Assembly: GCA_024036415.1 (NCBI GenBank) | Contig: JAMWET010000024.1 | Span: forward strand, 372,001-436,000 | Length of the DNA: 64,000 nucleotides | Origin: Prochilodus magdalenae | Lineage: Eukaryota > Chordata > Actinopteri > Characiformes > Prochilodontidae | Direction of reading: 5' to 3' | In this document: positions 1 to 11,227 of the stretch, in pieces | Position numbering within the stretch: the first letter of the stretch is position 1 | How the letters are laid out: every line of letters begins with the position of its first letter | Notes under the pieces: model-generated | The model's database searches: none | The model's input: the letters and a program-made list of their open reading frames with translations, nothing else | Told to the model about the DNA's origin: nothing | Made by a program: the position numbers and the translations under genes

Positions 1-1491
1 AACCAGGACATGAAAAGCTAGTTAGGGAGGATGAGACGTTATGAGCAGTGAGAAGTGTTGACAGGATGTTAAGTTACTACGCTAAGGTTAGCACCATTTG
101 TAGCATACTGTCTGTGTTGATTATGACACATTTCAGACAAAACCTTTTAAATGGACAGTTTTCATTTTATCACTGGCTCTCTTGTTTATCACTGTCTAGG
201 TAACAGCCTGTGTAGTCCTGCCCCAGTTTGTCTTTGGTTTTTCTGTTTCTGTCGTTGTTTTCCCTCCTGTCTCTCCCATGTGCCTGTGTTGGTCTGTGCC
301 ATGTGCATTTGTTTATTTTGGTTCTAGCTCGTCCTGTCTCCGCCCTCTTATTACGCCCCACACCTGTCCCTAGTCTGAGGATAATCCCCTTCCCAGGTGT
401 TCATAGTCAGCCATTGCTTATTTATACCCCTAGTTGTTCTTGTTGAGCTCCCTTGGTGTTTTCTTTCTGTGTTAGTTTGCTGTTGCTCTGTTTGTTTCAG
501 GTTCTCCTTGTTCTTCATAGGCTTTTGTTTTATTTACTTCCAGTAACTGATGTTCTATCTTTCTTTTGTTACCTTTGAGCAATTTGTTCTAGTATCTTGG
601 TTCTAATTAAAACTATGTTACCTGGGTGGTATTTGACAAATAAGGGTCTGTCAGTTAGCCAGATAATTCATTCCCAAAGTCAGGCCTATCCTTTAGGATA
701 AGAACTGAGGGACTTTCCTTTTGGACAGTCCTCATCTTTGGGTTTAGGTTATCTGGCTAATTGAGAAATCTTGCTTTGTGGAATACCTCCCTGCCTTCTT
801 ATCTTAAGAGTGAGGAAAGGTGTAGTTGCACAGATGCGTAGAAACAGTTGCAGAGTCCAACTTTGAGTTCACATTAGCAGGCAACAAGTTGCTTACAACT
901 TGTTTTGTTTTGAGGTTGCTTGCGTCATTGTGTGGGTGTGTACACGGTTCAGGAACACTAGCTGGGCTTGGGTAGGTTAGTTTGCGGGCTAACCTGGGTA
1001 GCTATTGAGTGACCTAACTCACTTAATATACCAACAGTAACTGCTACTTTCCTGCAGATCTTATTTTCCTTCAAATGTATACGCACAAAGATGCATCTCA
1101 AGAAGAAACAAGAAGAAACAGCATTTATGAGCTTCTCTTTCATGTTTTGCTCCAAACTGCTGGGAACAGGAACAAAATGTTCAGAGAGCAGAAAGAATTT
1201 GTTGGAGCCAATTGTTTACAGCGTCACTTCACCGTATCAGAATTTATTGAGGAAAATCTCAAAGCAATTTGTATGATTTGTCACAAAATTGCAGTTACAA
1301 ATTGACAACCCCCATGGAAAACAACTGGTCTCTTTTCACTCTGTTACTTGACAGTGTGAACATACTCAGTCCCACGTTAGCCCTGCAATATGCTAGTTCT
1401 ACTGTTCCTGTGTATACTGTACAGTGCAAGTAAGACAACTACTTGCCAGCTAGCAGGTAGCATTCCCAGAGCTTTGGCTAACGTTACCTAC
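1..1491. other. No gene seen; T-rich repeat-like block at about 215-660
   Basis: No supported exon. The block at 215-660 is C/T-rich and contains TATTTATACCCC about 200 bases inside. It resembles a decayed LTR-type repeat, but I found no matching ends or target duplication. The rest is AT-rich with no recognisable element. Confidence 0.4.
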
Positions 1492-1895
1492 TGTAACGAT
1501 TGGGGTGAGGCGGGATGCAAGTGCAAAGTGGATTTATTAGAATGAGTCCGGGTAACAGGGGTCAACGCATAGGAAGGTACGAGTAAAGACATATCCCTAA
1601 CTTAAACAAACGGATAACGGAAACAAAACAGGTTTAGAACTAACACCGGGACAACAGCTTAGAAATCACAAACATACAACAGACCAAACTAACACAGGGT
1701 GAAAACACAGAGACTTCACAAACAGACAGGGCAAACAATGGGGTCTAAATACACGTCCTAATGGGTAACAGATAGGTCTCAGGTGTGGGAGTGGGCAGAG
1801 CTAGGGGAAGCAGGAAGAGCTGTGCTATGACAAAGTGACCAGAGGGGGCGTTGTGAGACACGAACAGGGACAGGCAGACAGACAGAGATGTAACA
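1492..1895 (-). mobile_element. Solo LTR of a retrotransposon, copy 1
   Basis: The 404-bp unit begins TGTAACGATT and ends GATGTAACA, so it has TG...CA termini. It is flanked by the perfect 5-bp target duplication CCTAC (1487-1491 and 1896-1900). Both ends and several inner blocks (GATGCAAGTGCA, GTCCGGGTAACAGGG, CAGAGGGGGCGTTGTGAGAC) match the copy at 10856. Read on the minus strand it resembles fish gypsy-type LTRs. No internal coding region is attached, so it is a solo LTR left by recombination. The exact family is not determined. Confidence 0.8.
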
Positions 1896-3107
1896 CCTAC
1901 AAGTTCTAATAAAGTCTAATAAATGCTTTAATCTAATTTTCAAAGCACATTTTAAAGATATTTCTAACTTTTAAAGATACTTCTAACTCTAAATGATGTT
2001 TAAATGCACAGTAACCAAAATAGATGAATTAATTAATTCATATTTAATAAATATGATGCAAAACATACAATATAGAAACCATCTAGAATATAAAATACAA
2101 AAATATAAAATAATACTGCAACAAATACAACAAAATACACAAATATACAAATATTTCATTGTGGTAGTAGTTAGTACGAATGTGTAATAGCAGTGGCTAA
2201 GGGCCGTCTGTAGAAATGCCATTGTTCCCTGCAGTGACTGGGGTCTGTTCAGTAGGGATGACCTATTCAGTGCAGGGGTGCACAGCTCATTATTTACAAT
2301 GAGTAGGGCTTGTTTCATGCAGATTCATTAGACAAGTGGCCTCATCCACACATGCCCAGTCCTTCAGTGACATTTTTGTAGATGCTGATTAGATAGGTTG
2401 ATGTGTGCAGTGGACAGAGGGAGAAAGAGGGATGATGAGCCTTTCCTGTTTCGTTACAGGCTAGATATGGATCAAACAGTGCACTCCTGAAACGTGCTAA
2501 TGACATTGTGGCCACTGTGTCAGTGGAGGTGGCCTCCTGAGATGGCCTCTTATAACACTGCTGTGAAGGGCCCAAATTAAGCATGTGACTCAGGCACAAG
2601 GTTTTATAACAATGTCGAAAGTAGGGGACAGTGGGGTTTTCAGCATTTGCCTTTGCTTGCACACAGACAGACACAGTGCTCCATGTTTGCAGTGAGGTGT
2701 TTGTCTCACTCTCATACCTACAAAGCTTACATGATATGTTCATGTTAACTAAGCCTTAAAATGAATAGCTGGCTAGAAAGGCTAGAGTTGGTGGGGTTCA
2801 CTGGCCTGTTCATGCTCCCTTGGCAAGTATCTTACTCCATGGCTTGCTCCAAGATCGGTCAAGCTTTAAGGCAATTTCACACTCACCTTGTTCTGTGCAG
2901 ACCAATCAATCTATGACTGGTCTCAGTCCACTTCTAAGTGAATCCTGTTTCAGTTTGCTCAGTTCAACATCTGAGCACACTTTCCTCCTGTGTTTTAGTG
3001 CTGTACTGTCTGCACACTCTGTTTTAGCCTCGGGCTCTTTACAGACAATTATGTCTTTCCTACAGCATGAGCTGCTACTGTTAGTCCACTGGATAATAAA
3101 ATAACAG
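1896..3107. other. No gene seen
   Basis: AT-rich sequence up to about 2170, then mixed unique-looking sequence. The open frames here (for example 2342-2743 on the minus strand) have no recognisable domain and no splice or start context that I can support. Confidence 0.5.
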
Positions 3108-3982
3108 TGTGGACCAATAGTGAACAGTAACTCAGTTTAGTAAGTGTTATGTGTTAGTGTGGTATACGTTGCGTGTTGGTGTACAGTACCTCAGTAAGTG
3201 TAATGTGTTAGTGTACTGTAAGTAGTGTGTTGGTGTACAGTAACTCAGTAAGTGTAATGTGTTAGTGTACTGTAAATAGTGTGTTGGTGTACAGTAACTC
3301 AGTAAATGTTGGGGTGTTAGTGTACTGTAAGTAGTGTGTTGGTGTACAGTAACTCAGTAAATGTTGGGGTGTTAGTGTACTGTAAGTAGTGTGATGGTGT
3401 ACAGTAACTCAGTAAGTGTAATGTGTTAGTGTACTGTAAATAGTGTGTTGGTGTACAGTAACTCAGTAAATGTTGGGGTGTTAGTGTACTGTAAGTAGTG
3501 TGTTGGTGTACAGTAACTCAGCAAGTGTAATGTGTTAGTGTGCTGTAAGTAGTGTGATGGTGTACAGTACCTCAGTAAGTGTAATGTGTTAGTGTACTGT
3601 AAGTAGTGTGTTGGTGTACAGTAACTCAGTAAGTGTAATGTGTTAGTGTGCTGTAAGTAGTGTGTCGGTGTACAGTAACTCAGTAAGTGTAATGTGTTAG
3701 TGTACTGTAAGTAGTGTGTTGGTGTACAGTAACTCAGTAAGTGTAATGTGTTAGTGTGCTGTAAGTAGTGTGATGGTGTACAGTAACTCAGTAAGTGTAA
3801 TGCGTTAGTGTGCTGTAAGTAGTGTGATGGTGTACAGTAACTCAGTAAGTGTAATGCGTTAGTGTACTGTAAGTAGTGTGTTGGTGTACAGTAACTCAGT
3901 AAGTGTAATGTGTTAGTGTGCTGTAAGTAGTGTGTTGGTGTACAGTAACTCAGTAAGTGTAATGTGTTAGTGTACTGTTTTG
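3108..3982. repeat. 54-bp minisatellite, array 1 (about 16 units)
   Basis: A 54-bp unit repeats head to tail. Its core blocks are GTGTTAGTGTACTGTAAG, TAGTGTGTTGGTGTACAG and TAACTCAGTAAGTGTAAT. Variant units carry AAATGTTGGGGTG in place of AAGTGTAATGTG, and tgctgtaag in place of tactgtaag. The reverse complement of the same unit makes up the array at 61.2-62.4 kb. Confidence 0.93.
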
Positions 3983-4432
3983 TGTGTTATGTTTTGTGTA
4001 GTTTGTCCACCACTGCTTTTTATCCTCAAGACAAAAAGATGTCATAAAATTAATTAAAACCAGGATCTGCAAGTGAAAAGAAAAAAGTTATGACAGAAGG
4101 CATTTGTAAGTAGAGCAGCTTTTAATTTATTATAATAAATATTTAAATAAATAAATATTATAAATATTGCTCAGTTGTGGTATTAGATAGTAGCAGTATA
4201 CAAGTCTTATGGCCGTCAGTAAAATGAGAAAATATCAATTACACGTTTGTACCGATGCTGACAGATGAATGATACGCTCCTGAAGTGCCTCTTGGTGTGT
4301 CCTGTAGTGGGAAATAGAGGAAGCTGTTCTTTTAACAGGTCAGATTTAGTTCAGTGGAGGACCTTGTCAGGCCCTTGGGACACTGTGGTTTTGTGCACCG
4401 AGCTAAGTAATTGGGTAAGCCTTTGTAACATT

Positions 4433-4433
4433 G

Positions 4434-4458
<25 letters not shown>
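4433..4458. repeat. (CT)n microsatellite
   Basis: About 13 CT dinucleotides in a row, followed by a C/T-rich stretch to about 4620. No coding signal. Confidence 0.9.
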
Positions 4459-4464
<6 letters not shown>

Positions 4465-4789
4465 TTTCTCTCACTCTCTGTGTATCTCACTCACCTATGC
4501 CCTCTTCGATCTTATCCTTCATGTCTCCTTTCTATCATTATTTCTATTTTCTCTCTATCCTATCAGTGCAACATACAGCACACTCTCCTAAACCACATCT
4601 GTGTTTTCCCTTCTCCAGTGGATTGATATGGATGATTTGATTGCCCACAATAAGAGCAAATGAAGCACACCATGCTGTGAAAAGCTACAGGCAGACAATA
4701 ACTCAAGCTATATAAAATCAATAAATGCTCTATAGGCATGTCTTGCCAAAAATGACTTTTAATGCTTAGCTGGACCAACATCTGTTGCT

Positions 4790-5170
4790 AACAGTATTAG
4801 CTTTGTCTGATATACAGTATGTCCTATAAGCTCACCAGATAAAAACTCTAAGCTATTAGCTCTGAAGCTAATAGTGTGTAGTACCTCCACAAGCACAAAT
4901 AACAGCTGTGACTGGATTTGTCATGGACTGAACAAGTTTCTTGATGTAGGCCACATCAATGTTCAGACACCACCAGATTTGGTGGATAGCATCCCTGAAA
5001 CAGTTACGAATTAGGGAATTTCCTGTAAACCGGGATTTTTGCTACTGCTGGTAGACCCGTGTGACCGTACGCGTCCATACACCTGCAGATTCAACTCCTT
5101 CCTTTACATTGTAGTCTCTGGCACGCCCAAATGCAATTACTCCTTTTAGCCAATCGTTAACATGGGTGTG
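4790..5170. repeat. Unclassified dispersed repeat, copy 1
   Basis: The segment CACAAGCACAAATAACAGCT and following sequence, including a block with CAGATTTGGTGGAT and CTGGTAGACCCGTGTGACCG, recur in diverged form at about 46.63-46.86 kb. The block near 5095-5165 (GGCACGCCCAAATGCA, TTAGCCAATC) recurs at about 22.27-22.37 kb. Three diverged copies define a repeat family; I cannot name it. Confidence 0.6.
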
Positions 5171-8100
5171 TTGTGAATCTATAAGTTTTAGGGAAGGGAC
5201 ATGCCTGAAACCTCTTCTTTTTCCAGTCTACTGCCTTCTAAAAAAGAAAATACAATTCTCATCCTCACCGTCGGTTTCTATACTGAACTATACTGTCTTT
5301 CCAATCCTTATCTGTTCTCTTCTCTGCTCTTCAGTCCCATATCAGTCTTGCCACAGCCATAAAGAGGAAATCCGGCCTTCTAGCTTTATGCTCATGCCAC
5401 CCAGAGCACAAGTTCTCAGAGTTCTTTCCCCCTCCCTCACTCAGCCTTCCTCTGTACTACCACCAGTTGTTAAAAGCACTGTCTGAACTCGCCAACATCT
5501 TATTAGGATTCTGCAGAAATGCTATTGTTGAAGTAACTTACAGAAGTGCAGTAAGATTTTTCATCCACCTGATACACTATTTTAAAATTTGGATTCAGGC
5601 AAGCTTTCTCTGTCCTCTGCATGCCATCTAGCCACGTCCTTGGGCTGACCAAGCATCTATCCCTCTGGCTCCAAAACATGAGAGATTAAATGCACTTTAG
5701 AGTTCACTTTGGATAATTGAATCATCTCCGTAATGTAATGAAGGTTGAATGTTATGGAGGGAGAATAAAAAAACATGTTTATCATTTCCTGTAGCTTCCA
5801 TCAGGTCGGTATGCACCGAACAAGACAGCGGCTTCTAATTGTGTTTGGATGTTGGCAGACTTGCTTCTTGAAATTAGCAAATGCAGTCTTCAGACTTTGC
5901 TGCAGCGTAAACATTGCTTTGAATTTAGTGTCAGAGGTTTCATTGTAACGCTGACGCTCATCCATGCTGCATTCACATACATTGACATGTTGATGTAGAT
6001 CACAGCTACAGTAATGGAAATCAGAGAGCCCTCATGCTCCTGAGACCATTGCTGCAATTAAACTCTGACCCCAATCATCTCTAATAGCTCAGGAGTGCTG
6101 TTGGCTATGCGCTAGCAACAGAGCAGCTAAATGGACTATAAAAGGTGAAATGGATTCCCATTAGTCCAGTTATAGCACGCTATTCCAGGTCGCCATGCAA
6201 TGCTGGTTCCACTGGCTGCTGAGTACTCAGTATATCAGGAAATCTGTCTGGATTTAAAGTTGAATGGATGTAGTTGTGATGTTTACCCAGAAAGCCCAGT
6301 GGTGGACGGGCGGCCTATTTAGGGTGTTTGCTGCCTTGTACCCAATGAGCGCTAAGATCCAGTGACCCAGCTTAGAAGATGAATGAATGAATAAATGAAC
6401 CAAACATAAACAAATACACAGCAAAAAAAAAAAAAAAGAGGATATCTTAGCAAATTAAATCATCTTGGTATATCTTCAAATTCTCATATAAATCTAGGTT
6501 ATTTAGTTTATTTTACTAAGTTTAGTTTATTTATTAAGGTTATTTTACACATTTCCAGATTTTTTTTTACCTGTTTTAAGTACTTTTTGTAAAACACATT
6601 TTCTCACTGTATTGGCACATAATTTGGCCTGTTTTTTAATTTTTTTTAAATATGCGAAATTATTTGCCTGCATAGTGAGAAACTTTGGCTTACTAAAATC
6701 ACTTAAAACAAGCAAAATACCTGAAAAGCAGATAAAATGAGCTAACCACAATCTCAAAATAAGAATTCTAAGATATCAACCAGTTCTAGATATCCACCAG
6801 TTCTAATATTTTTTACCTATATTTTAAAGATATAATTTTTTGCAGCGTAAATAAGCCCTGCAGTACTCAAACTACATTGTCGTAATTACATCTGTCAGTA
6901 AACAGCCTGTTTCTTTTTAAATATGCAAAATTTTTATTAATTCTAGAAAAGGAATGTGTTCTTTTGCCCCCAATCTACCTCAGACTGGGAACAGTACCGC
7001 GTTGCCATCAGAGCAAAGCCACTTGGGACGATGGGGGGTAAACCCAAGCACGGGATTGTACTGAATGAATGTGATTTTTATTCCAGTTTAACTCTTATCT
7101 AAACAGAATCGGCCGGCCATCGTTGGTATTCGAAGGTTTCTTCTTTAGGTTTGAACTGGAGCTACTAATGACACAAACCTCTGATGCCAAACATGTTTTG
7201 ACTGATCGACTATGTTTTGGGTGATATGGGTCACTGTTTCCAGTGAATCCTTCCTATTAATCATTTCTAAAAAATATTTATTTAATGTGGATGTTCATGA
7301 CAATGCTGTGGAGAAGGGCTCCTGCGGCGTTAGCGTTGGCTGAAGAGGGCTATAATCAGAATGTGTTCTAGCCCAAGGCTGCAGCACAGTTGCTTTCATT
7401 AACATTTGGAGAGGCATCTATCAAGCAGGAAGCACTCGAACAGCCAATCATGGCAGGGCTTGGTGGGACCAGAGGTTATCCCGATACTGTTCCCTGCTGG
7501 TTTGGTGGATTTGTGGTAGGGCTAGAGGTTAATTAAAAAAGAGAGAGTGTGTGTGTGTGCGTTCGTGTGTGTGTGCGTGCACGCACGTGTACATGTGTGT
7601 ATACATGTGCTTGTGTCTGTGTGTCATTATTGTGCTAGAATTCTCAGTAAGACTGGCAGTGAAAGGTATTTACATAGGGTGGGGGGTGGGGGGGGGGTGG
7701 CAATGTGGCTTCAGGACTCAAACTGTTTTCTTCCTGCTGGATTGTTTCCAGACAGGCAATCTTCTTCTTCAGCCTGAGGCTCAGCTGAATTGTGATAAAG
7801 TGGAATTAGGAATTTTGTCCCTTTTTAAATCCTCCTTTTGTTTAAGTGTGGGTGTTTGTTTTAGAACAGTATTGGGCTAACCTGTAATATCAAAACCTTG
7901 GGTTTTTGCAAAAGCTTCATTATTCACAGTCTCTACAGTTTCCTTTTGGCTACTAAAGTTTAATCTCTCCACTCTTCATCCTTCTCACAACCTTCATTCT
8001 GTTTTCAGGAGACTTCTTTTTACCGTCAGAGGTTCACTCTTAGAAGCTCGTAGAATCCTCTGTTTCCCACATTTCAAGGGATTCCAAACACATTCCAGCT

Positions 8101-8191
8101 CTGGACTCTAGATTGGTCAGTTCTGTGACACCAGCAGCTTCTTTGTTTGACATGCAAAGTTTATCCTTTTTTGTCTGTTTCCCTTTTTTTG
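5171..8191. other. No gene seen; short simple repeats
   Basis: Mostly unique AT-rich DNA. Short simple tracts include poly-A at about 6423-6437, a TG-rich run at 7540-7625 and a poly-G run near 7681-7698. No exon supported. Confidence 0.5.
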
Positions 8192-9003
8192 GTAATGTCT
8201 TATTAACACCTGCACCTGTAATGTCTTATTGGCACCTATACCTGTAATGTCTTATTAACACCTGTACCTGTAATGTCTTATTGGCACCTATACCTGTAAT
8301 GTCTTATTAACACCTGTACCTGTAGTAATGTCTTATTAATACCTGTACCTGTAGTAATGTCTTATTAATACCTGTACCTGTAATGTCTTATTGGCACCTG
8401 TACCTGTAGTAATGTCTTATTAATACCTGTACCTGTAATGTCTTATTGGCACCTGTACCTGTAGTAATGTCTTATTAATACCTGTACCTGTAATGTCTTA
8501 TTGGCACCTATACCTGTAATGTCTTATTAACACCTGTACCTGTAGTAATGTCTTATTGGCACCTGTACCTGTAGTAATGTCTTATTAATACCTGTACCTG
8601 TAATGTCTTATTGGCACCTGTACCTGTAGTAATGTCTTATTGGCACCTGTACCTGTAATGTCTTATTAACACCTGTACCTGTAGTAATGTCTTATTGGCA
8701 CCTGTACCTGTAATGTCTTATTAACACCTGTACCTGTAATGTCTTATTAACACCTGTACCTGTAGTAATGTCTTATTAACACCTGTACCTGTAATATCTT
8801 ATTGGCACCTGTACCTGTAGTAATGTCTTATTGGCACCTGTACCTGTAGTAATGTCTTATTAACACCTGTACCTGTAATATCTTATTGGCACCTGTACCT
8901 GTAGTAATATCTTATTGGCACCTGTACCTGTAGTAATGTCTTATTGGCACCTGTACCTGTAGTAATGTCTTATTGACACCTGTACCTGTAGTAACATCTT
9001 ATT
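8192..9003. repeat. 26/29-bp minisatellite (about 29 units)
   Basis: The unit is TAATGTCTTATT, then AAC, GGC or AAT, then ACCTGTACCTG. Units differ in length by three bases because some end TGTAATG and others TGTAGTAATG. Many units carry CACCTG, an E-box core. No coding function. Confidence 0.92.
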
Positions 9004-10855
9004 AATCTTTGCTTATTAATGCTTGTTAATCTTTACATGTTTTTTCAATCTCTGCTTTTGGAAATTGTTTTTTCCTTTGACTGTTTCCTACTTTTCTAAA
9101 AGTAGATCATCTTGTACTGAATGTCTCCTGGAAATTCATAATTGGTGCTGAATGGTTGCTTGGACTGGACATACACGAAGGGTGGTCAGTGACATTGATA
9201 TAGTATTATGTCAAAGTCCTATGTAAAAATGTTTGTATAAGTTGTTTGTGGATGTGCTAATGTGTCCGTGCTAGTCCATGCACAGTTAAATGGATCAGCA
9301 AGTGGATCTGGTATTACTGTGTCTATTATATATTATTATATAGTATATTCCTATTAATGAGGTGCTTGGTTAGCTGATGGTGTGAAAACATTTTTGGTGG
9401 TGTTACTCATAATACAGCACAGATATTAGAATAAGAAAAAAATTTATATATACATGTACATATATGTCTATGCAAGTGTCTAATACAATGATATGGACAA
9501 TACGTATTTATATTTATATTATTTTAACATACAACCATTTGGGCATCTTTGGCCAAATACTTAACACATCCTCTACAGAGAACAGGCTGAAACAACATAC
9601 ATAAGTAAGAATGTGCCATAAATGTGCTGAATAGTGCCATATTTAAGTACATTCCCTGCACCAGATGTGCCACCATGCAGTATCTTCACTCAGAAAAAAA
9701 TAACTTTTGCATCTATCTGTGTATTAAGAGCATATGATTGACAGATCTGGAATCTATAGACCAGTGAATACGTTAGTCTAAAGTGATTTGTTTCATTTAT
9801 TGTGACACTAATGAAGACAGACATGAAAGTGACTAGGCAGTGATATTCTACCACTGACACAACATGATAGCAGACACCTGCACGTTTGATTTGGTGCACG
9901 TTGGCCATTTCAATGTGAAGCCAAGCAAAGGAAAAATATACTGCTACCAAAACAAACATGAACTCTGGTCTAGCAAATCAACAAGGTGCCAGAACACCCG
10001 AAAATACAAACAGCTGCTATGTCACCTCAGCATTACTACTTTCCAGTAGACCATGCATGGAAATTGAAATGTAGGCAAGTGCAAAGTACAACAGCACCGC
10101 TATCACTACCTCTCATCACTGTATTGGGGAAATTGATTATCGCTCCATTTCAGGCAGTAACAGTAATCCTGGGTGCTGAATAGATCCCTTGCATGCAATT
10201 TCAACAGTGATATTGAATGAAGAATATGTGCCAATTGTTGCTTTTGACAGTTCACACCATGCCGTGAATGGGGGGAGATTGATCGAATGCTTTATTGACC
10301 AGTGCTCGTAGAATCAAGCCACCGCAGCCTTCAGCCTGCTGCCTTCGTCCAGGGTAGTTAGGGACAGCTGTGTTTCCTTGCCACTCCACATTACAGCGAT
10401 CAGATGAGGGTTGAGAGGCACTGGCATTCTTTTTTGCCAGGTGTCCGTCAAGCTGAACGTCAAACATCTGAACGCAGTCGTCTCGTGGCTATTGACTCAA
10501 GAACCCTGAGGATGCTGGAAAGCAACCTCAGCCTTCTATACTTATTACCTGTCAACAAGCGACAGGTTGCTTTTGGTCCGCTTGATTTCATTTCCCGCTA
10601 ACCCTGTGGCAGATATATACATCTCAATCTGTCCTTGTTTTCCACAGCTACAAAGATCTCAGCGTTAAGATTTAGCACTTGGAAAAGAGTATTGTTAAAC
10701 TGTTTTTGGCCTTTTTAAAATGTCATTTATTGGAAAATATAAGTTATGGGATATTGTCTTTAACATTGTATGAAAATATAAATTAATTCCCCAAGTCATA
10801 TTTAATTTGGTTTTTTTTATTTACTATTTTTATTTTAAATGCTGCTACTACTACA
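9004..10855. other. No gene seen
   Basis: AT-rich unique-looking sequence. Open frames are short and overlap on both strands, with no domain or exon signal recognised. Confidence 0.5.
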
Positions 10856-11227
10856 TGTAACACTTGTGTTGAGGCGCGATGCAAGTGCACAGTGGTGTTA
10901 TTGTCTTCAGTCCGGGTAACAGGGTTCAGAACACAGGGTGAAAGCAGAAACAAAACCAGGGTAAAAAAACTGAAGACAAACACAATACTACAAAACTATG
11001 AAAACAAGAACTGAAAGGAAAACACAGAACAACACACGAGGGAGTAACATGCTCAGAACAAAGGGGTCTTAATACAAGTCCTATCGAGTGCCAATAGCTA
11101 ACAGGTGTGGGAGTGGGTTGGAGCCAGGTGGGAGCAGGAAAAGCGGTGCTATAATGAAGTAACCAGAGGGGGCGTTGTGAGACTTGAACAGGGACAGGCA
11201 GACAGATAGACGGACAGAGATGTAACA
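10856..11227 (-). mobile_element. Solo LTR of a retrotransposon, copy 2
   Basis: The 372-bp unit starts TGTAACACTTG and ends GATGTAACA. It is flanked by the perfect 5-bp duplication CTACA (10851-10855 and 11228-11232). It shares its ends and inner blocks with the copy at 1492. On the minus strand an AATAAC-type sequence lies near the 3' end, where a polyadenylation signal would sit. A 137-codon minus-strand frame across it (10926-11339) is incidental. Confidence 0.85.

Noticed and set aside
2342..2743. 133-codon minus-strand frame
   Set aside because: No recognisable domain, and composition like the surrounding non-coding DNA.
3108..3982. CRISPR-like array of direct repeats
   Set aside because: Units are contiguous with no unique spacers, and the window is vertebrate DNA. 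The same holds for the arrays at 8.2, 48.5, 51.8 and 61.2 kb.
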